Source of the DNA: Opisthocomus hoazin
Lineage: Eukaryota > Chordata > Aves > Opisthocomiformes > Opisthocomidae
Direction of reading: 5' to 3'
Assembly: GCF_030867145.1 (NCBI RefSeq)
Contig: NC_134442.1
Location: forward strand, 4,541,001-4,605,000
DNA: 64,000 nt
Within the stretch, counting starts at the first letter, position 1, and each line of letters starts with the position of its first letter. The notes beneath the pieces are model-generated. The model was given only the letters and a program-made list of their open reading frames with translations. It had not been told where the DNA came from and ran no database searches. Positions 43,612-55,302 of this stretch are shown in pieces. The translations under genes were made by a program, and so were the position numbers.

Positions 43612-45699
43612 CGCCGTCAAATCCCAATGGATGTCATCAACAAAATAGCAGCTATGTCTCCACCAACCAGCAAAAAGGAAGCACAGGCCTTCCTGGGTGT
43701 TGTGGGTTTTTGGAGAATGCACATCCCAAATTACAGCCAAATTGTGAGTCCTCTGTACCACGTGACTTGGAAGAAGAATGATTTTGAATGGGGCCCTGAG
43801 CAAAGACAGGCATTTGAACAGATTAAATGGGAGATAGTTCATGCCGTAGCCCTTGGTCCAGTCCGGTCAGGGCAAGATGTTAAAAACGTGCTCTACACCG
43901 CAGCCGGGGAGAATGGCCCAACCTGGAGTCTCTGGCAGAAAGCACCAGGGGAGACTCGAGGTCAACCCCTGGGGTTCTGGAGCCGGGGATACAAAGGATC
44001 CGAGGCCCGCTATACTCCCACTGAAAAAGAGATTCTGGCAGCATCTGAAGGCATTGGAGCTGCTTCAGAAGTGGTCGGCACTGAAGCACAGCTCCTCCTA
44101 GCACCACGATTGCCGGTCCTGGGCTGGATGTTCAAAGAAAGAGTCCCCTTTATGCATCATGCCACCGATGCTACGTGGAGTAAGTGGGTCGCGCTGATCA
44201 CCCAGCGCGCCCGAATGGGAAACCCCAGTCGCCCAGGAATTCTGGAGGTAATCATGGACTGGCCAGAAGGCAAAGATTTTGGAGCATCGCCAGAGGAGGA
44301 GGTGACACGTGCTGAAGAGGCCCCACTGTATAACCAGCTGCCAGAAGATAAGAAACAGTATGCCCTGCTCAGGGATGGGTCCTGTCGCATTGTGGGGAAG
44401 CAGCGGAGGTGGAAGGCTGCTGTATGGAGCCCTACACGACAAGTGGCGGAAACTGCCAAGGGAGAAGCTGAGTCCAGCCAGTTTGCAGAGGTGAAAGCCA
44501 TCCAGCTGGCTTTAGACATTGCCACTCGAGAGAATTGGCCAGTGCTCTATCTTTACACTGACTCCTGGATGGTGGCCAATGCCTTGTGGGGGGGGCTGCA
44601 GCAATGGAAGAAAAACAACTGGCAGCGCAGAGGCAAACCAACCTGGGCTGCCCCATTGTGGCAAGATATTGCTGCCTGTCTGGAGCAGTTGGTTGTAAAA
44701 GTGTGTCACGTGAACACCCATGTCCCTAAGAGTCGGGCCACTGAGGAACATCAAAACAACCACCAGGTGGATCAGGCTGCCAAGATTGAAGTGACTCAGG
44801 TGGATCTGGACTGGCAACAGAAGGGTGAACTCTTTATAGCTCGGTGGGCCCATGACACCTCGGGCCACCAAGGAAGAGACGCCACATACTGATGGGCTCG
44901 TGACCGAGGGGTGGACTTGACCATGGACACCATCGCACAGGTTACCCATGAATGTGAAACATGCGCTGCAATCAAGCAAGCCAAGTGGGTAAAGTCTCAG
45001 TGGTATGGAGGACGATGGCTAAAATATAAACACGGGGAGGCTTGGCTGATTGACTATATCACAGTGACACAATCCCACCAAGGCAAGTGCTATGTGCTCA
45101 CAATGGTGGAGGCCACCACCAGATGGCTGCAAACCTACCCTGTGCCCCATGCCACTGCCCCGAATACCATCCTGGGCCTGGAAAAACAAGTCCTGTGGCG
45201 ACATGGCACTCCCGAAAGAATGTAGTCGGAAAACGGGACTCATTTTCATAATAGCCTCATAGACACCTGGGCCAAAGAACAGGGTATCGAGTGGGTGTAT
45301 CACATCCCCTACCATGCACCAGCCTCTGGAAAGATCAAACCGTACAATGGGCTACTAAAAACCACTTTGAGAGCAATCGGAGTTGGGACTTTCAAAAACT
45401 GGGATACCCATTTAGCAAAGGCCACCTGGTTGTTGAACACCAGAGGATCCACCAACCGGGCTGGCCCTGCTCAGTCAAAACCTCAGTGCCCCGTAGAAGG
45501 GGATAAAGTCCCCGTAGTGCACATGCGGAACATGTTAGGGAAGACGGTTTGGGTTAGTCCTGCCTCGGGCAAAGGCAAGCCCGTCCGCGGGATTGCTTTT
45601 TCTCAAGGACCTGGGTGTACCTGGTGGGTAATGCGGAAGGATGGGGAAGTCCGATGTGTACCTCATGGGGATTTGATTTTGGGTGAGAACAGTCCATAA
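43612..45699 (+). pseudogene. pol: ERV-B pol continued: RNase H and integrase
   Basis: It resumes ERV-B pol in the same phase after ERV-C. First come the RT connection and tether (SKKEAQAFLGVVGFWRMHIP), then RNase H (LYTDSWMVANALWGG), the integrase zinc site (HDTSGHQGRDATY, CETC) and core (LIDYITVTQSHQGKCY). TGA at 44890 and TAG at 45223 interrupt it, the latter directly before SENGTHF, where the second catalytic aspartate is replaced by E. The last piece, 45295-45699, ends after CVPHGDLILGENSP. Apart from the stops the frame is continuous. Confidence 0.86.
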
Positions 45700-46185
45700 A
45701 TAAATTGTACAAAGTTAATTGTTAAATAACTCTGTCACTGTCTGTTATCACTTTTATAATTGTTGTATGTTTTACCAGCAGTAGCATAGTAAGAATCGTC
45801 CAGATTAAAGAAAGATGGACTTTTCAATGAAACCTAGCAAAGCACAGCGATGATGGGACTGGACCTGGTTTTCAACAACTGCCACCAAGCAACTTCGTCA
45901 AGATCGACATTTCCAACCTGCAGACTGTGGGCACGGGCCGCACCAGATACATCAGCCGTGAGCTCCGGATGCAGCAAGTGACCGCCCATCACCACATACC
46001 ACCTCTCCTGCCACGGAAGACCATTATGACAGATGGAGCCCCAAGTCATGGATTAAATGAACTCAACGGACACTTTAGAGTGATGATCCGTAGACTAAAG
46101 GAATGATATCTGGAGACAGGAGAAGTGGTGGTGATCAACTGAACAATGGGGGACCTGGGCATGACGTGGACTGAGGACTGGTTCC
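45700..46185 (+). other. ERV-B 3' non-coding region
   Basis: Sequence following integrase with no env and no long frame. GGGGGACCTGGGCATGACGT near 46147 is compatible with the end of an ERVL element before its LTR. The LTR is absent; at 46186 the sequence switches to ERVL gag on the other strand. Confidence 0.5.
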
Positions 46186-46870
46186 TTTTTCCCAATGGCC
46201 TTGTCAATGCCCTTGTCCCTGGCCAGGGATCCCAGCTGCTTGGCTTCCTTGCCCTCTAATTCCAAGCTGCTGGTCCCGTTATCCCAGCACCGCAGCAGCC
46301 AGGTGACAATGTGTTCGCCTGGGTGGTGGCTGAAATCTTTCCGCATGTCTCGCAGCTTGCTCAGGGACAGGGACCGGGTGATGATCTCTGTCTCTGCCTC
46401 TTGTGATGACCCAGTCTCAACGTCATTCCTCATGGGGCAATCTGATTTCTTGGTGTATTTTTTTTTCTGTACAGGGGCGAGTGGTTTCGATTATTAATAA
46501 AGTCTGAGAGATAGCATCCGAGGTATGCAAATGACTACAGTGCTGCATGCAAATAGCAGCCTAATTTCATGCCTAGTGATGTTATCATGTCATACAGTAC
46601 AGCAAAATCATCATCCTGATCCTTTTCCCATTGATGATGAACAGCACCACAGGGAACACATACAACATGTACGGCTTCACATACCACAGCCATTCGATCA
46701 AAGACAGAAACGTTTTTTAGCAGCGACTCTACCGCCCCTCCCCTGCTGGAGTGGAGAGGACAATAGAAAGAAAAAGCACAAACTCATGAGTGGGGGGGGA
46801 TAAGGGCAGTTTAACAGAACAGCAAACAAAGGGAACAGTAACAACAACAATACGGATAAGGAGAATACAC
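46186..46870 (-). mobile_element. ERV-D: inverted ERVL fragment, LTR end plus gag
   Basis: On the minus strand, 46186-46433 encodes a gag piece like ERV-B (EIITRSLSLSKLRDMRKDF and WLLRCWDNGTSSLELEG). 46487-46560 matches the ERV-B gag N-terminal region, and 46790-46870 matches its LTR in reverse. The Ala/Pro linker region is missing. It is a separate copy, with several differences from ERV-B, lying tail to gag against it. Confidence 0.78.
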
Positions 46871-47189
46871 AAAATGAACAGCAGAATGCACAGAACCACT
46901 CTCACCGTCCTCTGCCACGTGCAGTTTCCTGAGGGGGCTGCACATCCACAGGTCCCCCTCCTCTAGTTCTAGTGAGAAATAGCCATTCCTCCTGACATAA
47001 TAATATCAATCTGTTTTTCTGCAAAGTCTGAGACAACGGTGTCTTGCTCCAATTTTCTAAAATCTAAGCAAGACTGCCTGCTGCCTTCTCTGCACCACTC
47101 TCTGCCCCACCACAGTCATCCTCAGCTGTGAGTGTCTCTTCGCCAAGGGACTGGGCGGGGTTGGCACTTTGTCCCCCAGACTCGTCTTT
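46871..47189. other. Intergenic, unassigned
   Basis: No gene or repeat recognised between the ERVL fragment and the degenerate tandem repeat. Confidence 0.45.
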
Positions 47190-47765
47190 AGCGCCCAAAC
47201 TTTATTTTAGGGTTTAAAGTCTTCTTTATAGGTCCCAAGGCCTCATTTTTACGTACAAAATTTCATATCTAAGTTCCAAACCCACCTTTAAACTTTCAAA
47301 GTCTCACCATAATGGCCAAACCATCATTTTGAAGGTGCAAAGTTTGAAGCCTTCTTTATAGAGTCCAAAGGCTGTTTTCTGGACCCAGCTCTGAAGTTTC
47401 GCTTCCAAAGGCTTCTTGTCAGAAGCCAATACCTCCTTGTAGAATCCAGACTCCTTCTTTGAAGGAAATAGTCTCATTTGTTGAATGTCCCAAGCCTCAT
47501 GTTGAGGGTCTAAAGACCCATTTTTACAGAGCAAAGCCCTAATTTTCAAAACCAATGCATCATCTGAGGGCTCAAAACCTAACTTTAATGTTCAAAGCCT
47601 CATTTTCATTTCCAAAGACCCATTTTTAGCCTGTAAGTGCCATTCTTAAGGCCCAAACTTTCCTTTGTAGGCTTCAAACTCTCATTGTGGAAGCCCGAAG
47701 CCCACTTTTACAGCCTGAAGTCTCCATTCAACTGCCCAAAGCTCTATATTGAGGATTACAAGTAC
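47190..47765. repeat. Degenerate 20-21-bp minisatellite
   Basis: The sequence can be cut into about 27 units, mostly 20-22 bases long, each with the pattern CCAAAG, then CCTCATTTT, then a purine-rich end (for example TTCAAAGCCTCATTTTCATT near 47591 and TCCAAAGACCCATTTTTAGC near 47611). The units are strongly diverged. A few longer units near 47340-47480 probably hold insertions. CR1 begins directly after it. Confidence 0.7.
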
Positions 47766-47771
47766 ATTTAG

Positions 47772-50090
47772 AAACACAGAATCACATAATGCTTAGGGTT
47801 GTAAAGCACCTGCATAGGTCCAAAAGCCCCTGCAGTGAGCAGGGAAATCCTTAACTAGATCAGTTGCTCAATGCCCTGTCCAACCTGGTCTTGAATGTTT
47901 CTAGGGATGGAGCCTCCACTACCTCTCTGGGCAACCCCTTTCTAGTGTTTCACCAACCTCATTGTAAAAAATTTCTTTCTTGTATCCGATCGAGATCTAC
48001 CCGCCCTTAGTTTAAAGCCATTACTCCTTGTCCTTTCACAGAAGGCCTTGCTAAAAAGCTTGTCTGTATCTTTCCTGTAGGCCCCCTTGAAGTACTGGAA
48101 GGCTGCAATAAGGTCTCCCTGAAGCCTGTTCTTCTCCAGGCTGAACAGCCCCAATTCTCTCAGCCTCTCCTATTAGGAAAGGGGTTCCATCCCACTGATC
48201 ATTTTTGTGGCCCTCCTCTGGCCCCACTCCAACAGGTCCATGTCCTTCTTGTGCTGAGGGCTTCGGAACTGGATGCAGTAATCCAGCTGAGGTCTCACCA
48301 GAGCAGAGCAGAGGGTCAGAATTACCTCCCTTGACCTGCTGGCCACGCTTCTCTTGATGCAGCCAAATATACAGTTGGCCTTCTGGGCTGTGAGTACACA
48401 TTGGTGGCTTATGTCCAGCTTTTAGTCCACCAGTACCCCCAAGTCTTTCTCTGCAGTGCTGCTCTCCATCACTTCATTCCCCAGCCTGTATCCATAGCAG
48501 GGGTTGCCTTAAGCCACGTGCAAGACCTTGCCCCTGGCCTTGTTGAACCTCATAATATTTAGGCAGGCCAACTTCTCGAGCTTGTCCAGGTCCCTTTGGA
48601 CAGCATTCCGTCCTTCTGGCATGTCCGCTGCACCACTCAGCTTGGTGTCATCTGCAAACTATCTGAGGCTGTACTCAATCTTGCTGTCAAAGTCATTGAT
48701 GAAAATATTAAACAGCACTGGTGCCAATGTGGACCCCTGAGGGACACCACTTGTCACCAGCATCCATCTGGACATAGAGCCATTGACCGCTACCCTCTAG
48801 CTGTGACCTTCCAACCAATTCCTTAGCCACTGAACAGTCCACCCATCAAATCCATATCTCTCTGGTTTAGAGAGAAGGATGCCATGGGGACCATGTTGAA
48901 GGCTTTACAGAAGTCCAGGTAGACAACATCCGTTGCTTTTCCTTTGTCCACAGACACAGTCACTCCATTGTGGAAAGCCACTTGTTTGGTCAGGCAGGAC
49001 TTGCTCTTGGTGGAGCCACGCTGGAGATCTTGAATCATGTCCCTGTCCTCCATGGGCCTTAGCATAGCTTCTAGGAGGACCTGTTCCATGATCTTCTCAG
49101 GCACAGAGGTGAGGCTGGCAGGCTGGTAGTTCCCAGGGTCCTCCTTCCTACCCTTTTTAAAAATGAGCACAATGTTTCCCTTCTTCCAGTCACCATGATC
49201 TTCGCCTGACTGCCATGACCTTTCAAATATCATGGAGAGTGACTTGGCAACTAGATCAGCCAGTTCCCTCAGGACACTGGGATGCATCTGATCAGGTCCC
49301 ATAGACCTGTGTTCAGTTTCCTCAGGTTGTCACAATCATGGTCTTCTCTTATAGTGGAAGCGGCTTTACTTCCCTGGTCTCTATCTCGTGGTCCATTGAC
49401 TCGGGACAGCTTAGGAGAGAGGCTGCCAGTGAAGGCTGAGGCAAAAAAGTTGGTACTAAGTTACCATCTTTGTTCATCGCGAGGGGTACGCTTTCTTTAA
49501 CCTTCCTTTTCTGGCTGACATGCCTGTAGAAGACCTTCTTCTTATTCTTTGCACACCTTGCAAATTCAGCTCCAGCCGTGCTTTGGCCCTCCTGACCTCA
49601 TCGCTACACAATCAGACAGCGTCCCTATACTCTTCCCAAGATACTTGTCTCTATTCCCACTGCCTGTGCAGTTCCCTCTTGCTCTTTAGTCTGACCAGCA
49701 GGTCCTGACTCAGCCGTGCTGGTCTCTTCCCTTCCTTGCCTGACTTCTTACACCTGGGGACTGAGAGCTCTTGCGCCCTATGGAAAGCACCCTTAAAGAA
49801 CTGTCAGCTCTGTTCTGCTCCCCTATCCCTGAGGACCATTTTCCAGGGGGTCCTACTGACTAACTCTTTGCAGAGCTGGAAGCTGACTTTCCTAAAATTT
49901 GTGGTCCTGACTATACTTCTCCCCTTTCCCATATCCCTCAGGAGTGTGCCAATGCATGATCCCTGCAGCCCAGGCCTCACAGAGGTTCTTCATATATCTG
50001 AGCTGCTCCTTCAGACACAGGGCATCCTGCCACCTCATCTTTCTTGCCTCCATGTTACACCTCCTAGCGTTCCCGACTACTAAAGGGACA
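47772..50090 (-). mobile_element. CR1 LINE, about 2.3 kb
   Basis: The longest CR1 here, with its 3' end at 47772 (plus strand ACACAGAATCACATAATGCT). The RT start is readable at 48823-49302 on the minus strand ([50 protein letters not shown]). Further right, the plus strand shows the reverse of the endonuclease-RT linker region up to about 50090. Many stops and shifts make it dead. Confidence 0.88.
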
Positions 50091-50199
50091 TAAGATTAGC
50101 TGTACGATTCTCCCCGTACAGTGACAGACCTAATGAACAGTATTTGAAATCATGCCTCACAGAGTCTGAGTGCCCTTTTTACTGGGATCATAACAGACC

Positions 50200-50470
50200 A
50201 GCACCTTCTGGGGTTAAAAACACTCTCTCAGCACCCTTGGATGCAACCCCTCCAGTCCCATGAACTGGTAAAGGTGTAGTTTGCTCAAGTAATTTCTAGT
50301 TTGATCCCCATCAGCCACTGCTTGTTCTCCTCCAGACTCCTGCTTCAAAGCACAAAGGCCTGGGAGACCTTGCTGGTGGTAACTGAGGCAAAGAGTACAC
50401 ACAGTATGTCAGATCCATACACACCTACTCTTACTAAATTCAGCAGTGGTCCTACATCACCTTTGGCTCT
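50200..50470 (-). mobile_element. CR1-like fragment before module D
   Basis: Minus strand encodes YLSKLHLYQFMGLEGLHPRV, a CR1 pre-RT motif. It is homologous to 28090-28330. Confidence 0.6.
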
Positions 50471-50510
50471 GCTTTAATTTCTCCTGAAATACCAAAAGTT
50501 CATCTTACAG

Positions 50511-50562
50511 TCACAAAAGCATAGATTCATTTAGGTTGGAAAAGGCCTTTAAGATCATCGAG
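50511..50562 (-). mobile_element. CR1 3' tail fragment
   Basis: Plus strand ATAGATTCATTTAGGTTGGA, then AAGGCCTTTAAGATCATCGAG, is the reverse of a CR1 3' end. Confidence 0.6.
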
Positions 50563-51439
50563 TGAGTGGATGTTGGTGCCTTTGAATTACCTGTCAAGAT
50601 TCAGTTGAGTTTTGATATGGACCATTGCTGTGCTTGGAGGATGATGCCCTTGAAGACAAGATGTATCCATGCATACTGTGAAAATTATTGGTCATTTCAT
50701 AGATGGTGTCATCAAGGGAGTGAGTAGAGATCCTTCTGTGATATGTTTCATGTCCATGGAATGCCTGCAGCTAGAGAGTAGAGAAGGGACAGACCTCACT
50801 CCTCTGATGACATCAGATGACTGATGCCCCTGACTGACCACATCAGCAAACGGCACACAGGCACAAAATTGAACTCTCTGCGATGCCATCTGGGGTGTTT
50901 GTGATACACCTGCTCTCAATGGGAATTGCTTTCCTGTAGGTCCCGTGTGGTCCATGCCAGCCTTGGCACCACATGTAGCTCTGTGGGTCTGGGTTTGAAC
51001 ATTAAACAACATAACCGCCCTGAGTGCTTCTAGGCAATGTGGGATGAATGCGGGATAAAAGCCATGAGAGTCACTGGACATCTAGTCAATTCAGCTGAAG
51101 GAAGAGAGGGATATCTATCTCTGTCATGCATGACTGCAATCCTTCATACAAAAACATATAAAAACTGCCATGAATGTAATTAGAAGGTAAAGGTTCTTTT
51201 GGCCTTGCTTTTGGCTGACATTTCACTTGGCCAAAGGAATTTCTAACCAGGCTCATACATGATGCCTTAGATGCGGTCCTGTCTCTATGAGCTTCTCCAT
51301 TACAGCTTGCAGTTACCTGCATGGACCTTGGAGCACCTCTGGCACCTCCAATGTCACCAGGTATTTGCTTCTGAACATCTCACCCCTGCCTTCCATCTCC
51401 ATTAATTCCCATGGGAGCTGAGAAAACAAGTTCACCTGC
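50563..51439. other. Intergenic, no recognised gene
   Basis: Nothing assignable. Confidence 0.45.
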
Positions 51440-53420
51440 AGGTGTCTATTTTGTGCACACTTGAACAGAGGCAAGAAGAACCCCACCTCCTGAGGGTTTG
51501 TGGCAGGCATGGGAGGGAGCTGAGTCTCCTGCAAATGGTAGGAAGAGAAACACATGATGAAATGCCTCCACTGACTCAGCTGAATCCCTTCCCTTGGGAA
51601 GCCTTGGGCTGGTCCTCTGCTGCTGAGCTGGACTGGGCTCCTGGGATGGAGGGAACTCATGGCAAGTGGGCAGTGCTGCAGAGAGACAGCTGTGCCCAGA
51701 CAGCTGCTCTGCAAAGCCCAACAGGGCTGAGGGCACTGCCTGCAGACATAGAGAGGAGAGAGGAGGGGAGTAAGAGAGAGCTTAAAGACAGTCGGGAGTG
51801 GGAGGACAGAGGATTGCTCAGCTGGAGAAAAATTTCCACAGCCTTTAACAGGGTAAGTCTCTGACTGCAGGGCAATACAGCTGCAGTTTCTGCCATGATC
51901 TCCTCAATCTGGCACACCCCAGAGCCTTTGGGATCAATCAGGAGGACTCACAGTTTCTTGAGCATAGAGAAAAATGATGTGCTTTGGAGCAGGGCTTCCT
52001 CCTGCACCATCAGAGGGACAGGGCATGTCAGCTGTCTTCAGCTGTGTATGAAGCCGAGTGAGCAACAAGGGGTGCCCAGATCTATCCTTCCAAGCAAGGA
52101 ACCTGCAACAGAGGGGGGCTGTGTGCCAGGGCAGGGACTTTGTCTCCTGCCAGGGTCAGCACTCTGCCTGCCCAGGGAGCTGCCCACAGCAGTGCAGGCA
52201 GAAGTAGTGTGTGGAAGAATCAGCACCTGGCAGAAGAGATTGTCCTTCTGTCAAGAGGGTGCTGCCTGGGTCAGGGCTGCTCACAGCTAAGGATCATCCC
52301 AGGACTTTTGCTTTTAAAGCCGAAAGTCAAGGCAGGGATTATTATGAAGATAAACAGCTTTCTTAAGTCTGTGTTTTCAGTTTCTTGCTCTTGGGAGATT
52401 TGGGGGCAGAAGTGGAAAAGCAGATTTAGTGCTTGAACAAGCCTTTGAGACTCTTGAGCTGTAACTCGGAGTGATCCGCAAGTCTGATAGAAGCCTGCTA
52501 AAGTGCCTTCAGCCACTCCTCTGCCTATGGACAGCATCAGCATCACCTTTGCTGGATCCATCAGGGCTGGTCCGACCTGCCCTTTTTCACCTGCAAACAG
52601 GAACATGAGCCCAGCCAGTGCCCTGCAGCCAGGCAGGTTTCTGTGGGGCCAAGGTGACTGCACAGAGGCTTGGATGGCGTTCTGTGAGCATTCACAGGGA
52701 AAGGCAAAATTCAAAGGCAAACCCCTCCCAGTAGGAAAATATTCAGACAGTAGGGGAATTATCAGGGAATGAGAGTTAACGAAAACTTTAAAGGTAGTGG
52801 GTGAATTCAGAGAACTCTCTATCATCCCCTCCAATGCAGAGCCTATTCTCTGAGACAAGACCCCTCTCCTCCTCTCCCACCCAGCAAAGCCTCTGCCCTC
52901 AGGGCTATGGGGTCCAAGTCGTGACCCCCATCCTCTGCAGCCAGAGCTCCAGCAGAGCCGTGCTGCAGCTCTCCAGCCACGGGCCCAGTTCCCTCTGCAG
53001 TGCACAGGGGCTGAGAGCAGCTGCCCGGCAATGTTGGTGTCTGGGAGGTGGCGTGCACAGCTGGGCAGGGGAACACTCTGCTGAGTGCCTGCCTGCCTCT
53101 GCCTTTGGCTCTCTGAGCCAGACACTCACAAATATTTCCCTTGTCTCTCCACTGACTGTGTTATTGTTGAGATTTTGCTGCTTTTGCTGCCAGGCTCTCT
53201 GGGGATTGGAGTTTCAGCTGCAGAGTCAAACACTCATCTTGTAGGTACTTTCATGGAGTTGTGTCCACGGGAACAAGTGTACCAGCTTGCCTCGCATTTG
53301 TGTAGATTTGGTCAATACAGTCTGCGTGGCTGGGATATGAGCTGACCATTATTGAGCTGCCATCACTACAACACTTGGACATCCCCTTGAGCTGTGACTT
53401 ACCCTGCAGGATGAAAATCT
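51440..53420 (+). other. Duplicated module upstream of odorant receptor, copy D
   Basis: Same ordered landmarks as copies A-C, from CTTGGGCTGGTCCTCTGCTG at 51603 to CTCTCTGGGGATTGGAGTTTC near 53200. The candidate splice donor GTAAGT is at 51853-51858. It ends about 0.75 kb before OR4. Confidence 0.65.
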
Positions 53421-54170
53421 GTCCTGTAGCACCTCTGGTTTATCTTAAAGCCCTGTAGAGAAAGCAACGCCTATACAGCTGAGGAAATGCTGGTCAAAGG
53501 AGCCACGTGTGTTTCATTGGTTACAAGTCGGGTGCTGAGACCTAGAGGAAGAGAGAGACCTTTTGTGGTCTGCAGTGGGTCCCTCTGCTCTTAGCAGTAT
53601 CTGATGGTTTTTCAAGGTAACATGCGAGTGTGATCACCCTCCCCCGGAGAAAGGTGGCAGCCCAGGGTAACTGGGAGCAACAGAGAGGGACAGACCAACT
53701 CCCCTCACTCTGCATTAAGCTACAGGCAATCCTCTTGCCTTGCAGGACTCACTCTGCTCTCCCTGAGGGCAACAGAAATGCTGAGGAGTTCTGACATCGA
53801 AGAACACTCTGCAGCTGAGATGGGGGAGCTGTAAGCCTCGTCTTTAGCACTGGGAGTGAAGATGCTCACAATGCCTTCTGTGTTAGGATGAGTTTAATTT
53901 CAGAAAATTGAACATTGGATCCATGAACACAGTGCTGCAGAGCAGGGCTGACTCCTCAGCAGGCAGCAGGCAAAGACCCTCCTCATCACAGCACACTCAG
54001 CCACGACCAGCCATGGCCACAGCTCTGGATTTGAGGAAAGTCTACAAAAGAAATAGATGTGTGAAGCAGGAAGAGGGTGTATAAGAAATAGCTTTAATTT
54101 TTCACATAGAATTCTGCCCTAATTTATCACCATCTTTTCCTCTTTGGGCAGTGCCACCTGCCCACAGACA
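53421..54170 (+). other. OR4 5' flank
   Basis: Non-coding sequence between module D and OR4. The stretch CATCTTTTCCTCTTTGGGCAG ends at 54151 and is a likely 3' splice acceptor 19 bases before the ATG. Confidence 0.5.
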
Positions 54171-55106
54171 ATGTCCAACAGCAGCTCCATCACTGAATTC
54201 CTTCTCCTGGCCTTCGCAGACACACGGGAGCTGCAGCTCTTGCACTTCTGGCTCTTCTTGGGCATCTACCTGGCTGCCCTCCTCAGCAATGGCCTCATCA
54301 GCACCATCATAGCCTGTGACCACCGCCTCCACACCCCCATGTACTTCTTCCTCCTCAGCCTCGCCCTCCTCGACATGGCCTCCATCTCCACCACTGTCCC
54401 AAAAGCCATGGCCAACTCCCTCTGGGACACCAGAAGCATCTCCTATTTGGAATGCGCTGCACAGGTTTTTTGCTTTTTCTTCTTCATGTCTGCTGAGTAT
54501 GCTCTCCTCACCGTCATGGCCTATGACCGCTATGTTGCCATCTGCAAACCCCTGCACTATGGGACCCTCCTGGGCAGCAGAGCTTGTGTCCACATGGCAG
54601 CAGCTGCCTGGGGCAGTGGATTTCTCAATGCTCTCATGCACACTGCTGATACCTTTTCACTACCCCTCTGCCACGGCAATGCTGTGGACCAGTTCTTTTG
54701 TGAAGTCCCCCAGATCCTCAAGCTCTCCTGCTCACATGCCTATCTCAGGGAAGTTGGACTTATTGTGGTTACTGTCTGCTTAGATTTGGGGTGTTTTGTT
54801 TTCATTGTGCTGTCCTATGTGCAGATCTTCAGGGCTGTGCTGAGGATCCCCTCTGAGCAAGGACGGCACAAAGCCTTTTCCATGTGCTTCCCTCACCTGA
54901 CCATAGTCCTCCTCTTTGTCAGCACTGCCCTGGTTGTCTACTTGAAGCCCCCCTCGTTCTCCTCGCAGACCCCAGATCTGGTGATGGCAGTTCTCTACTC
55001 AGTGGTGCCATCAGCTGTGAATCCCATCATCTACAGTATGAGGAACCAGAACCTCAAAGACGCACTGAAGAAGCTGATTTTTTCAGCTGTCTCTCAGCAG
55101 CATTAA
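54171..55106 (+). CDS. Odorant receptor OR4, OR14-like
   Basis: A 311-residue seven-helix odorant receptor in one open exon. The start is the ATG at 54171, which aligns with the other receptors; the frame is open nine codons further to a TTG, which is not a credible animal start and lies in the splice acceptor. Motifs: N3-S-S glycosylation site, PMYFFL at 56-61, ISTTVPKAM at 72-80, DRYVAIC at 119-125, KAFSMC (usually KAFSTC) and NPIIY. Helix 1 has SN instead of GN. The C-terminus KLI...SQQH is as in OR3. It should act at olfactory cilia; the ligand is unknown. Confidence 0.94.
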   Translation: MSNSSSITEFLLLAFADTRELQLLHFWLFLGIYLAALLSNGLISTIIACDHRLHTPMYFFLLSLALLDMASISTTVPKAMANSLWDTRSISYLECAAQVFCFFFFMSAEYALLTVMAYDRYVAICKPLHYGTLLGSRACVHMAAAAWGSGFLNALMHTADTFSLPLCHGNAVDQFFCEVPQILKLSCSHAYLREVGLIVVTVCLDLGCFVFIVLSYVQIFRAVLRIPSEQGRHKAFSMCFPHLTIVLLFVSTALVVYLKPPSFSSQTPDLVMAVLYSVVPSAVNPIIYSMRNQNLKDALKKLIFSAVSQQH

Positions 55107-55296
55107 CCTGTCCCTGTGTCTTCAGTGATTTCCAGTTCATCTTGGAAAACTCTTTTGCTTAGTGCTTTTTCCTGTGATGTTCCTCTTCGTTCAGGAATTT
55201 CTACATCCACTGCACCTCCCCAGAGGCATGACCTGCAAATCTCTACACATGTCTGTGGCACAATGGTACAGCTGGCCTCCTGTGTCACATCTCTTT

Positions 55297-55302
55297 AATA
55301 AA
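55297..55302 (+). promoter_or_regulatory. Candidate poly(A) signal for OR4
   Basis: AATAAA 191 bases after the OR4 stop, followed by the TTGGGCTCCTCTTCCAG block shared by the four receptors. Confidence 0.65.

Larger units (their letters stand above)
32636..46185 (+). mobile_element. ERV-B: ERVL-type (class III-like) provirus, interrupted by ERV-C
   Basis: This is a plus-strand element with a 5' LTR, primer site, gag, protease, RT, RNase H and integrase in order. The RT/RNase H style (LTIDY, YIDDIIVWG, GFWSRGYKGSEARYTPTEKE) is that of ERVL. Pol is split at 36268/43612 by the ERV-C insertion, and the reading frame phase is the same on both sides. Stops at 34985, near 35264, 35906, 44890 and 45223 and a shift in a C-run near 33920 inactivate it. 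No env is seen after integrase. No 3' LTR is present: the element ends against an inverted ERVL piece at 46186. The 3' limit is approximate. Confidence 0.88.

Noticed and set aside
47304-47555. 83-codon minus-strand frame
   Set aside because: It lies inside the degenerate 20-21-bp tandem repeat, which yields chance open frames.
54144-54170. Nine-codon extension of OR4
   Set aside because: It starts with TTG and covers the splice acceptor; the ATG at 54171 is the conserved start.
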